This document shows positions 46,319 to 57,518 of a DNA stretch of 64,000 nucleotides, piece after piece. Source of the stretch: Diaporthe sp. PMI_573. Its lineage: Eukaryota > Ascomycota > Sordariomycetes > Diaporthales > Diaporthaceae. The notes below the pieces were generated by a model. It saw only the letters and a program-made list of their open reading frames with translations, was not told the origin of the DNA and searched no databases. The translations under genes were made by a program, and so were the position numbers. The DNA is taken from the NCBI GenBank assembly GCA_021399435.1, contig JAJTUP010000039.1, positions 638,365 to 702,364 on the forward strand, read 5' to 3'. How positions within the stretch are numbered: position 1 is the first letter of the stretch; each line of letters opens with the position of its first letter.

Positions 46319-49056
46319 TCAAACTCGAAGGAGCTCCAATAAAAGTCTCATATTGGGGTTGGGAGTCTCAAGTAGAGCCTCAATCCGCCGTACTTCCGCG
46401 CACAGCCGAAAATGCAAGTCCGTCAGAACGGACCTAGTATAGTCAAGACCTCCTCGCTCTTCGATGACGTCCAAAACAAATTGCTTCTGCTCGAAGGTCA
46501 TGCCGCCACACTTCCTCCCTGTTGACAGTGCATTTAGCAGTCCTATGTGATTTGGCTGTTTGTTCATTATGTGGATCAGAGCCAGGGACCATTTCCCTTC
46601 GTCGAGATCCTCGCAGAAGCCTTTCTGCTTTCGATACTACCCAAGAAGAATTCTGTCAGTTGAAAGGCCTTTCTATACCATTTCAAAAGAAAGTGATGGA
46701 CTCTTACATCAGCAGAAACCAGATTCTGATAGTCATCGCGTATCTGGAAACAGCGTCCAAGCAGAGACGTCAGCTGGTCGAGACACGTTCGAATTTCCTC
46801 CTTGGGGACAACATTGTCTGAGCCATCGAGTAGAAGACTTGTCGCGATTGAGAAAAGCTGCCCGGTCTCTGCCGTGGGCGTCAGTGAAAACAGACCCAAC
46901 CTCAACCCGCGCAATCCATACTTACTTTGATCGATCATCCTGTAGTATTCCTCTTCGCTGGGCACGCGTCCGTTGTACGTCCAGAACAAGTCCATGGCTT
47001 GACCTTGAAACAAAGTCATAATACTGTCTACATATTCTGTCAGCCACCCATACCGGCTGTTTATTTGGAATGACCAGTTGATAAATGCAAACAGGTACGT
47101 ACTCAATACCCCACGGGCAGACTCGCTTGAAGAAAATCCCATGACATGGTCGAATCCTCGTATGATCGAAGAAACGGCCGAATTGACTGTTTGGGCCGAT
47201 CCGAAAACGGTATGGGCCGACGGTTTACCGCGTCTGAGTGGAGAGTTGTCTTGGAAGTCGTCGAGACTAAGAAATTGTAAGTTCCATGAAGCACAGAAAT
47301 CCGTTCCACATAAACCACAGTACTTACAGCAACGAAGAATTGTGCAAAATACGGATTGTATCCTTTATCTTTCCCACCTTGTTCTCAGGTACATGCAACC
47401 ACTCGTTCAGAGCATCGATGAACTGATCTCTGACTCCTTTAGATGGCATAGAAGCAATGTAATCATATGGCGCGTCGAGGACATCAATCTGTCGTTAAGA
47501 AGTAAAAATCAATTCTCTGCCTGTTCTCCCGATAACGCCCGTATATTTAGACTCGGGGCATGAGATAAACCAACCTCAAAGGCCTTATAACTAGCGTCGA
47601 ATGGCTGGGAGACCTTGCCGTCATCGGCGTGAATAGGCGAGAAAGAGTCTCCAGCGATCAAAGACGAATTCTGGGTGCTAGCACTTCCTGGCCTATCCCT
47701 GATAGAATCCAACTCATCTGCCGAAGGAGAAGGAGCAGATTTGTCCGAGGCAGTCTCAGAAATTGGTGCCTGTAAAATACAGGTCTCCGAACACGGCAGT
47801 CCTTGCCGCATCCATTCCAATTGTGTCTCGTTGAATGTGATCTCTGGGTTGTATCGTGGGCATTCAAGACTCCAGACCACGTTTCCAGAGATACTGTAGA
47901 GCATAGCCTCGAGGTATTTGCGGAGGTCCAACGAGATCGAGTCATCGTTTCTTGTAGCCTCAATAACCTTGAGGTACTTGGCGACGTACTCCACGATAAG
48001 CTTCCGACAAATCTGTACAGCTCCATCCAAGTCCGTCTTATGCTCCTGCATCAGGACCCAGATGGCGTTGACGACGTGGTCCTTCCCGTGCAGCTTCGCG
48101 GCATCTCGCTCCTTTGGCCAAGACCAGAGATCATTCTGCAAGCCCACAGCAATCCAGGCATTCGCCATGAGCTCGCGGCAAAGGTCGAGCTCATGTTCGG
48201 GAATACGAAGGCCAAGGGCAAAAGTGACAAGTCCAAACCAGAACCTACAGGCGCATGCAAGTCAACATTGAGTACAAAGACCACTCCTTTCTCACATAGT
48301 CACTCACATCTCTCCCACATCCATAATACGATACGGTATGTACTTGGCCAGCTCGATGAAACGAGTCTCGTGTTGGCGACTGGAACCGAGCTCAACGAAC
48401 CGTGCCCAAGACTTCATGGTGGTTTTGGCACATTCAGGATCAATTGCGAGCATCTCAAGGAATAGCTGGGTTTGGATGCGTTTCTTTCCTTCGCGCCGTA
48501 CATCGTCATTTTTTGACGTGTCGATCGTGCCGGTTTGAGCAGCCTCGAGGAATGCCGTCATCATCTCATCATTTTCGACCTCGCTCTTTTCATGGATGAT
48601 CAGTCAAAGACGCTCTCGGGGGGTCAGAAGAGACAATTATTGATCAGCCAACTCACCGCATCATGACTAACATGATCAGTAACATCTGTGAATAAAACAT
48701 CGCGTGAGCCTTCCATCCATGTAGAGCAGGTCTTGAAGGTTGGTTCAATCTGCAACTCAAAGTCAAAGGCCATACATACCGTCGTGAAGGAAGGCAAACT
48801 CGTTTGCATATGAGACAACCTCTAATCTCTCAGGTATGCATTCCGGTATGGCTACCGAAATGAAGCTGAATCTGGGTCCAAGTGTTCCGAGGTATTCACG
48901 GCAGGGCGCGATGTGCTTGTTCCAGTCCTCATGAGCACGGATGGCGCCTCGATCCTCGAGAGTCGTGAATTTGCTCCTGCGTACGTCGATTCCTTCGCAG
49001 AGCCCTTCAGTATGATAAATCGATGGATCGACGATTTCCGAGTAGTTGAACTCCAT
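46319..49056 (-). CDS. Chimeric terpene synthase: class I cyclase fused to prenyl-diphosphate synthase
   Basis: Nine exons give about 720 residues from ATG 49056. Residues 1-340 are the cyclase: [16 protein letters not shown] with DDVTD at about 92-96 (Mg2+-binding DDxxD, split by intron 1), [14 protein letters not shown], and NDLWSWPKE at about 232-240, the NSE/DTE triad. A Ser/Asp/Pro-rich linker (about 345-415) leads to the prenyltransferase half: [44 protein letters not shown] with the first Asp-rich motif DDFQD (474-478) and [19 protein letters not shown] with the second (608-612). Both active sites keep their metal ligands. The family includes fusicoccadiene and ophiobolin-type synthases; size and order fit. 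It can build GGPP or GFPP from IPP and DMAPP and cyclise it to a di- or sesterterpene. It is the scaffold-forming enzyme of the locus. Confidence 0.94.
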
Positions 49057-49275
49057 GTTTCGAAATTATTGGAATGTAGGCACACGCCACGAAGACGATG
49101 AAGATACTTGAAAGAAGGTGGAAATGAGCTTCGAGGACCTCAAAGACAACGGGTTTAAGTGGATGAGGGTGCCCTGGTTGCATCTCAGTCTTTGAATGAG
49201 AATATGGATGCAAAAGTCTGTGTGTGGCCTTGCGCTGTGGATCCAAACCTTTGCCTGGAGTGAGGACTCTAAGGG

Positions 49276-49285
49276 TATTTAAATA
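49276..49285 (-). promoter_or_regulatory. TATA-like palindrome upstream of the terpene synthase
   Basis: TATTTAAATA lies about 220 bases before the terpene synthase start. It is symmetric, so direction is taken from the gene. It is a plausible but unproven core promoter element. Confidence 0.35.
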
Positions 49286-49947
49286 GATACCAGATCGCAT
49301 TTTATTTTCCCTTTTAAGGAATCAATAAGATCACTAGACATTGACGAGTTCGAAGGGAGACGACCGCATAGCATCTCCAAACTCAAATGTAGCTGCGCAT
49401 GTGACATGGCACGCAAGTCATGTAAATAGCGGAAACCCACAATGTTAAGTTTATGCTGCTGTTTTTGATACTTGGCACCAGGACCTCTGAGTCGAAATAT
49501 TGCACAGTATGCTATCTAACGCGGCTAAGGATGAAAATGACTGACAATCAGTAGCAAGAGTGTGGCCTCTTGGCAAGAGGCCTGAATCAAGCATGGTATC
49601 CATCTCTCTGTAGTTGTGTTTGCACTGATCCGCGTATTTTATGTAATGATCCGCGTCATCGTAAAATCCTATGGTAACAGAAGTCATCTTTATAAACAAT
49701 ATAGTTTAACCTGACTAGGCGGCCAGGGCGGTATAGGGAGTGCTATTCGCTGCTGGTACGCATAGCTGCTCTACTTGATTGAGTAGCATGTATTATTATC
49801 TTAGTCCCTACGGAAGACACTACCATGTTGCGACACATATTCTTTTGCCAGCTTTCAGCTTATGAAACAGCGATATGGATGAGTAGACTCAGGTGTGATT
49901 CAAAGGCTGTAAAGGTTAGCAGCACATGACAGCAGTTATATCATGTA

Positions 49948-50018
49948 GTAGGTGGTTTCGTTTTAATCCGTGTACGTACGCTTCTTAAGCGGTATGTAGG
50001 CGGTCATATCATGTAGTA
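49948..50018. repeat. Diverged repeat, copy A
   Basis: It matches 53405-53477 with interruptions: GTGGT(T/C)TCGTTTT, then CCGT(G/A)TAC, CTTCTTA, GTATGTAGGCGGTCA. Differences are mainly transitions. Within copy A the 14-mer ATATCATGTAGTAG appears at 49938 and again at 50006, so the copy is framed by a short direct repeat. No open frame. Confidence 0.55.
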
Positions 50019-50480
50019 GCCGCCTAAATCAAGCCCATATACAAGGTCTAGGTTGATGTTCAAGGCTGCTTTGTACAACCGTCTTGAATACCAGAACGTA
50101 TCCTGATCACGCTCATTTTTGTATTTATCATCTCCGACTCGAGACAAGTCGATCTTCACCAAAACCACCGATCTAGTCGGATTCAGCTCAATCCTTTAAG
50201 ACGTACATAGCTCTGACCGCTTCATATTTGAGAACCTGAAAACTAGTAATCTACATATAATGATTTCCGTGTGTGTGGGCCTATAGTCAGAACACCCTGC
50301 ACACCGCGCCCTTCGCAAGCTTAGGTCAAGACCCGCTCCGCTAAAATAGGCATTTAAGGTTTTCAAGTGACTGGTGTATCTCTTTGTGTGATACTAAGCA
50401 GATATTACACAAGTTGACAATGTGGCATATTTCAAATGGATCTCAGGCGACGATTGTGTGGTTTACGTAAAATCAATAAC

Positions 50481-50583
50481 TGTCAGGGTTTATAGTACGG
50501 ACCCGCCGGATGACGGGGGAGACCCGCCATTGCCTGATCTTTTGGTCTGTTAGTATAGCTGGTACGGCGGGCAGCTCCTGACA
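50481..50583. repeat. Small inverted-repeat-bounded element (MITE-like)
   Basis: It begins TGTCAGG and ends CCTGACA, with further partial complementarity inward (GTACGGACCCGCC against GGTACGGCGGGC). It is about 103 bases long and has no coding frame. A target-site duplication is not clear. Confidence 0.35.
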
Positions 50584-50911
50584 ATGACCCACTTGTGTCT
50601 TTCATCTCTACGCACGAATCGTTGAATCTATGTCATTATACGAACGCCGTCAAGTCAGTCAATGTGGCTATCCGGAAGTCATGAGCCGGGCGTGAGAATC
50701 GGACCCACCGACGTCGACATTGCTGAGCACTCAGGTGAGACGGGCTTGCCGACAGTGACATGGCTGAGCACCCAGCAACTTCATAGCCCATTCGTTTCAC
50801 GAGAGTCAAGGCCAAAGGAAAGGTGCATTTGTCACAGACACATGTCTCATTGGAATGGTCTCCTGGCTTACACAGGTGGAGTCGTTCTCGCGTCTCGAGA
50901 GGGAAATATTA

Positions 50912-50918
50912 TATAAAT
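50912..50918 (+). promoter_or_regulatory. TATA-like box before P450-3
   Basis: TATAAAT lies 119 bases before the ATG at 51031, a typical fungal spacing. Confidence 0.4.
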
Positions 50919-51030
50919 GTGGTCGGGTTCATCCACGACCAGCATTCGTAGGAGCTCATAATTAATTAGGAACTGGAGCCAGCTAATTCTACGACACGTT
51001 CATTGAAGTCCTGTTCCCAATTTCTTCACC

Positions 51031-52999
51031 ATGGACATGCTGCAGGGAGCCTTAAACGCTTTCCAGCACCACAAAGTACAAATCATCTGCATAGGGCCTC
51101 TTCTCTACATTTGTGTCTCTTTTATTATAAAAGTCATACATCGATTGTACTTTCACCCTCTTGCTAAATTTCCTGGCCCCAAGATCGCGGCTGCAACGCA
51201 TCTCTATGAGATCGCCTGGGATTATTTTGGCCAGGGAGCATACCTGTACAGAATACAACGTATGCACGAGCAATATGGTGGGTGCTCCAGCGTCAGCAAC
51301 AGAAACCAATGCTTTTTGTTTCCTTGTGCGAAGATTAACGCTGTGATCAAGGCCCAATCGTTCGAGTAAACCCGACCGAACTGTCGGTTAACGACCCGGA
51401 GTTCTATAACGTACTCTATGTCGGAGGGTCGGTCAGGAAGACGAACGCCTTGCCAAGCTTTGGAGATGGGATGGATTTCAATGGTGCGGAATCAATCCGT
51501 GGTCTGATTCGCTATGACTCGTAAAAGATGTGGCTAAAGTTTCGACACAGGCTCCCATGGAATGACGGTCGACCACGATCACCACAGACTTCGGCGAAAG
51601 CCGATGGAGCCCTTTTTTTCCAAGGGCAGCATCGCTAGACTCGAGGATCGCCTTCAGGAGCTTACTGTGACTTTAGTGCAGAGGTTTCATGAATATCGAG
51701 GGACCGGAAGAGTCGTAAGACTTGACCACGTCTTTGCTGCCTTGGCAGGCGACGTCGTCAATGTTTTATGCATCGCTAACCCAACCATGTCGTTTCTACG
51801 TCATCCGAATTTCAACCCATACTGGTACGAATTGTTTCATACGCTGATTCGTTCGATGCCTGTGTTTATGAACTTTCCGTGGATCATCAGGTGCGTACCT
51901 ATCTGGCATTTCGGATATCGCGTGTTACAAGGGGCCCCGCTAACAGTTTGTTGGTATAAAAAGAATAGTAAGAATGGTTCCCACGTCTCTATTGGAGAAG
52001 CTAGACCCGAGGAGCCAGATGTTCCGTGACTGGCGTATAGTATGTCAATCCTCTCAACTATTCATATTAGTGATCATTGGTGCTAACGGAGAACGGATTA
52101 GATGTCAGTGAATCACATCATTGATGCAAAACAACGCAAAGAGAAAGGTCTCATGCTTGTGAGCAAAGAGGACAAGATGAAATGCGACACGTTGTTTGAT
52201 CACATCGTCAACAGTGATTTACCAGAGTCTGAGCTGTCTGTCGAACGACTGGCATCTGAAGCCCAGGTGGTCATGGGAGCTGGTACTGTAACCACGGCTC
52301 AAACTATGAACTTTCTGGCTGTAAACATTCTGTCAAACAAAGATATCTGCCAGCGGCTTCGAGACGAGCTTCAACAGCCAATGAAGGACTTCCCGGAACG
52401 AATACCGCCTTTCTCTGAGCTTGAGAAGCTGCCTTGGCTTCAGGCTTGTATCAAGGAAGCCTTGCGTCTCAGTCCGGGCTTGACTCACCGTCTACCACGG
52501 GTATCGCCGCACCAGGAGCTGGTCTACAAGGACTGGGTTATTCCTCGAAATGTGGGTCACCGGAAACAGTGGGGTCTTTGGTATGATTGTTGGCATTCAG
52601 CTAACAACCTAGCAGACACCAGTCGGCATGTCGGCTCTGCTCATGCACATGGACCCATCGGTGTACAAAGATCCGACGGCGTACCGACCGGAGCGGTGGC
52701 TCGGAGATGTGACTCCCGAGATGCACAGGAACTTCGTCCCCTTCACCAAAGGCTCGCGTCGGTGCTTGGGGGTTGAGTGAGTGACTTTCGCTCCGTCCAC
52801 CGCATGCGTCCAACTGACACGAAATCATAGGCTGGCATTCGCTGAAATAATCCTAACTTTCGCGGCAATCTTTGGCCCAAAAGGACCTAAGCTGCAGTTG
52901 TATGAGACAAACACTTCCGACGTGCGCCCACAGTGCCATTTCCTCCTTCCCTTACCTCGTCTTGATAGCAAAGGTGTTCGCGTTACAGTGGAAACTTGA
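51031..52999 (+). CDS. Cytochrome P450 (P450-3), trichodiene-oxygenase-like
   Basis: Seven exons from ATG 51031 ([12 protein letters not shown]). An N-terminal anchor precedes [11 protein letters not shown]. Splicing at GTGGGT, GTGCGG, GTGCGT, GTATGT, GTGGGT and GTGAGT donors joins the pieces: [51 protein letters not shown]-helix [30 protein letters not shown] and haem loop [10 protein letters not shown]. The result is about 500 residues. The intron that follows WIIR uses an AAAAG acceptor and is the least certain. The PF-type N-terminus and [11 protein letters not shown] block are shared with the trichodiene-oxygenase-like P450s. It probably oxidises the terpene. The gene is divergent from the synthase. 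Confidence 0.88.
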
Positions 53000-53020
53000 G
53001 TGGCTATTGTCGGGGCTGAT

Positions 53021-53235
53021 GGGCTGAACGCCCGCAGGACCCAACCAGTGGGCCCGTGCATATACCATAGCTTTTAATCAACAATTATTCACAGTCACAT
53101 CGTGTGTTCGCTGCCATAGGACGCGAGGACCGTCTCAGCTATGAGTAGTCACAGAATTATGCCTTCGACTATCATTCTTCATAGGGAATGACAACACGAT
53201 CTGGGTCAGGCTGTGGGGCTGAACGCCCGCAGGAC
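53021..53235. repeat. Perfect 20-base direct repeat, 195 bp apart
   Basis: GGGCTGAACGCCCGCAGGAC occurs at 53021-53040 and 53216-53235. The first copy overlaps the segment just after the stop of P450-3. The spacing between them has no coding frame. The role is unknown; a duplicated 3' end or a protein-binding site are options. Confidence 0.8.
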
Positions 53236-53404
53236 GCACTGAGTCTATTCACGTAGCTTATTGTACCAGCCCAACTAGATTCTAAAACCACCCCGAGGCC
53301 TAGCTTCAGTACCCCTTCACTTCATTCATTTAGGCGACTGTAGTTGTAAATCAATAAAGGATCACAGTCAACTTGTACCATCGTCCGCTATCAGACATAA
53401 GTGG

Positions 53405-53477
53405 TTGGGTGGTCTCGTTTTTACTCCGTATACATGCACTTCTTACGCAGTATGTAGGCGGTCACTTCATACAGTGG
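53405..53477. repeat. Diverged repeat, copy B
   Basis: This is the partner of 49948-50018. It reads GGTCTCGTTTTTACTCCGTA, then ACATGCACTTCTTACGCAG and TATGTAGGCGGTCACTTCAT. Compared with copy A, most changes are C/T and G/A. Confidence 0.55.
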
Positions 53478-55106
53478 TAATCGATCAAACACCCAGCATC
53501 CAAAAAAGAAAACGCGCCGATAACAGTAGGCTCAGAATACGATTGTGGCACTTGGCCCAGAAAGCATAGCATAGACAGCCTTGTGACAGCCGCACTGACG
53601 AATTGGGATATTAACCAGATTGTGTCTCACTTATTGCGAGCACGTATCCTCCACTGCCATTGAGTCAATCACACCATTCCCATTTCCAGAACTGACTTCG
53701 GACTTGCTTTTACTTTCTCTTGGCGTAGGTCGGTTGGGAGGTTGTAGTGGAGCGTTGCGGCAATTGAACCAAACCCCGGTGCACCATTAGGTTCGCGGGT
53801 TGGTCCGGCCGGAGACGACTCGCTGAAGGTATTATGTCGTCTTGTCACAGACATCCTGGAGGTACTCCAACATCGCAAGGGTCAAAGTACACCGTACTTC
53901 AGCTTTAAAAACTGGATGAGGCTGTCGTTACTAAGTTTTGATGACGGAATACCACGTCCGGGCGAGTCGGTCTGGCATTGTCTAAGTGGACTCTGATGTC
54001 AAGCGAATAGTTCGGCAAGTTCCGTGTTGCTACCGACTCGTCAGATCGTCTTGGCAGCTGAGCACTTAAGGTATTGTTTAACAACTATCCGTTTACATTC
54101 TGCGGCCTAAGTTCCCAACACTGGCTGGATGACCCATCGCGGCAATCACGGAGCCTGGAACCCGTTCATGCTAAAGTTTACGGCTGAATCGTCGCCGTTT
54201 TCATGGTGAACACACTTGGCGCGCCAGTATCTTGCTCGGTAACTTCCACGGTAAGTATCGCTTGTCGTGGTGACCCCGCCAGTCGCGACAGTGTGGAGGA
54301 TACATTGATGCGTTGTCTGGGATAGGTAGACGTTGTTCCCGCCTTTCGAGTTCCAAACGACTCCACTAAACATTTTAGATCCATCCGGGAATCTCGCACG
54401 AATCAGTAATTAACGCCTACTGTGTGCTGGATAAATCCATCTCCGCGGGCTTGGAATGTACAATGTCAATGTCTAGGTTTTTGAAGATTGTCAATAGGTA
54501 CGAGTCGCCTGATACGCGTATCAGGCGAGAAGTCCGGTACACTGACTGATTCATTCCTATCCTTGGCGGATATACTTTGATCCCATGTCACCTCGGTGAG
54601 ATGACACCATCATGATTGCTACACGATGCGTGCCATAAGCTTCGCCGCCAAGCAAAGAACACGGTCATTGACCTCACGGAGCTTCAGAAGTTCCAGATTA
54701 AGTTGACTAGTTCATGACTTTGAAGTCGATAACGTTACCATTGTCTTGACTAAAGTCTACTCGTATGCATATAGACAGAGGACCACCCGCGAGTAAGGCA
54801 GAATTTATGTAGAATCCGGACAGCAATTTTGTAATGTTGAATTTGCAGAACATGAGAACGAGTAAATACTAGGGAGAATACCGCCAGAAAAATGCGGGAA
54901 GGGGAGATTCGGTTGACCGTTTGTGGGGCGAAGTCCTTTGGTGACAAAGAGTAGGCGAAACCATGTTACAGCTGGGACGCACCACCGCCCCCCCAGCACC
55001 TTCATAGATACAAAAGCCACGGAGATCGCTTTCTAAAGGGTGGCTTACGTAGCCTCGACTGTCAATATAATAAAATCTTTGGTGCCAGGTTATTTGCACA
55101 ACCAAC

Positions 55107-57080
55107 ATGCAACTGGCTGCCAGGTACGCTTTCAACACCAGCATGCTCCCCTCCGTGGAGGCTGGGGCAGCTCTATTTGTTGTCTTCCTTGCTGGTACTC
55201 TGCTTTTGCAACTGGCAAGCCGGGTCAGATACGGTTATAAGACTCGCAAGATCCCACTTGCTCACAATCTGAGCCTCTTCGACAGACTGTTTACTCGCAA
55301 AGCTCAAGAGGAATTTGTCACTAATTTTAGAAATTTATCACGCAAAGGACTATCAAAGGTTGATCTCCCTCACTTCATCAAGATTTGACATATTTACTGA
55401 CCAATATTTGACTTGCACCAGGACAAAAATGCATTTCGAGTACAGACAGACTGTGGGGAAATGGTCATTTTGGGGGGTCACTATGCGGAAGAAATGAAAG
55501 GCGATAAAGGACTGTCGGCAGGTGACTACACAACAATGGTAATCCTGGAGCCTGGAGGAGAGTCGAAAATCAAATCCTATTTCTGCAGCTAATGCGTGAG
55601 TTGACAGGAGCTCATGGGCGATATTCCAGGTTTCGAACCATTTCGTTTCGCAGGAGACTATCGGGACCTCATGCACACCGTCATCACGAAAAGGCTAAAT
55701 CGAGCTCTTTGTAGGTATCCAGCATTGCTAGTTCCGTTTCCCCTGAGAACTGTCAACCAGAAAAGCCTGCTAATCGGTTCTTTGGTCATTTCCAGCTCGA
55801 CTCGCAACCGAGCAGTCGGTGGAGGTCGCCGACTTCATGAAGCTTAATTGGACAGACTCGAAGAGTATGTGAGCAAAGAGAATCGGAATAATCACTAGAA
55901 GTAGTTACTAAAAAGTCCTTCACACTAGAGTGGCATTCTATTCCTCTTTACCAGCTGCTTATGGGTCTGGTAGCACGAGCATCCGTGATGGCCTTTCTGG
56001 GCCCTGAGCTTGCAAAGAATCAACGTTGGATTGAACTAAATGCCCAGTACACGGTCGTCGCGATCGCTGCTGTGCAGGCGCTCCGGCCGTGGCCGCGCTT
56101 TCTCTTACCCCTCGTCCACCACTTCCACCCCAGGACGAAAGCAGTTCGAGCGATACTGTCAGAGTGCAGACAGATTATGGGACCGATCGTACGCAAGAGG
56201 CTACAGTCTAAGAAAGGGGACGTCAAGCCTGCAGCATCAGAAACTGCATTGGACTGGTTTGATGAAGTAGCTGCTACACTCGGGCAAAGCTACGATCCCA
56301 CGGTTGCGCAGCTCACATTTGCTGTCGCGGCTTTGCATAGCACTACGGATCATCTCTGTCAGATATTGATCGACCTCAGGGATAAGGCTGAAGTGGTTGC
56401 TGCTGTAAGGACCGAGCTAGTCGGTGCTGTAGCTCGAAACGGCTGGAATCAGACGGCACTTTCGCAACTGACGCTTATGGAAAGCATCATGAAGGAATCA
56501 CAGAGGATGAAGCCTATCAACAGAGGTGGGAACCTTCTACCACGAATCCGATTGGACTGTGATCACCATGCTGACCTCCGGATCCAGTCATTAACAAGCG
56601 GATTGTTACCAAGGACCTTAGCCTCAGTAATGACGTTTTCCTGCCCAAAGGCTCTCATGTGGCCGTTTTGGGCGAGCGTATGCGAGATCCAGCTATCTAT
56701 GAAGATCCAGAACGATATGATGCGTATCGCTTCATTAAGAAAGCCGAGCAAGGTCCAGAAGCAGCACGTTTCTCCGGATACACAGCTGTGACCCCGGACT
56801 CGGTTGGGTATGTTTCTCGTCCTGTGATTCTGGGTGAATTTTATCTTCAACTTTGACTAATCATGGTAGATTCGGCTATGGCAAACACGCTTGTCCGGGT
56901 CGCAGCTACGTTTCACAAGAAATGAAAGTCATCTTGTCTCACATCTTGCTCAAGTACGACTTTCGTTTTCCGGAGGGGTACCAACCGAAAGGTATAAATA
57001 ATGGTTTTGATAGTATCACGGATATCACAGCTTCATGTATGATCAGACGGCGTGCAGAAGAAGTTGAGCTCCCAGCTTGA
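55107..57080 (+). CDS. Cytochrome P450 (P450-4), CYP503-like
   Basis: Seven exons from ATG 55107 (MQLAARYAFNTSML), about 500 residues, with an N-terminal hydrophobic segment. After splicing the blocks are KDKNAFRVQTDCGEMVIL, DIPGFEPFRFAGDYRDLMHTVITKRLNRAL, VADFMKLNW, then VAALHSTTDHL (I-helix; the Thr-Thr pair is kept), ESQRMKPI (ExxR), and the haem loop FGYGKHACPG. The His where many P450s keep Arg before the Cys is normal for this branch, which includes ent-kaurene and other diterpenoid oxidases. The C-terminus ends RRRAEEVELPA. It is the right-most gene of the putative cluster. A closely similar C-terminal relic lies at 43118. Confidence 0.9.
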
Positions 57081-57518
57081 CCGGGCCCCCGCTTGGGGGA
57101 GGGTGAGCCGCAGGCGTTTCGCGTACGCAGTATCCGTACCCATAATGCCTGCGGCGTGGGGGCAGCCCGCGCAGCGGGGGGGGAGGCCTTCTAGGTCTGG
57201 TGGTAATTAGACAAATAACTCCCAGGGCCCCGATAGGGGCTTGCACCTCGCCCTGGTATTACCGAGTCCGGCTAGGCATCTCTGCAGGCAATCGGCGGTT
57301 AATGATACTTGAGAGATGGCTCATCGTGCACAATCATTGGCTCTTGAATCCTTGTGACACCGGAGCCCAGATGTCAGCTGAGGAGACAGCCTGCAGGTTC
57401 TGCGCGTGACATTCACCGTGCCCCGCCCGTGTGCGTGTCGATCCAATTCACATACTCAGCTCTGCCTAAGCACCCCGACAAAATTGTGATTGTTCAGAGC
57501 CTAAATATAAGATCCAAC
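57081..57518. other. GC-rich intergenic segment, right border of the cluster
   Basis: This 438-base gap has a marked GC-rich stretch (57080-57190) with the inverted repeat GCCGCAGGC (57107-57115) and GCCTGCGGC (57147-57155). The rest holds the promoter of the NLR gene. No gene is seen. Confidence 0.55.

Larger units (their letters stand above)
49057..51030. other. 2 kb divergent intergenic region with repeats
   Basis: It separates the terpene synthase (minus) from P450-3 (plus) and contains the promoters of both. A palindromic TATTTAAATA lies at 49276-49285, a diverged repeat at 49948-50018 and a small inverted-repeat element at 50481-50583. No gene is seen. Confidence 0.5.
53000..55106. other. 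2.1 kb intergenic region between the two rightmost P450s
   Basis: It contains a 20-base direct repeat (53021 and 53216) and copy B of the diverged repeat (53405-53477). Frames at 54146-54399 on minus have no domain. No gene is seen. Confidence 0.5.

Noticed and set aside
22797..57080. Indole-diterpene (paxilline-type) cluster, suggested by the DMATS enzyme beside terpenoid genes
   Set aside because: There is no PaxC-type indole prenyltransferase, PaxM epoxidase or PaxB-type membrane cyclase in the window. The synthase present is a class I chimeric enzyme.
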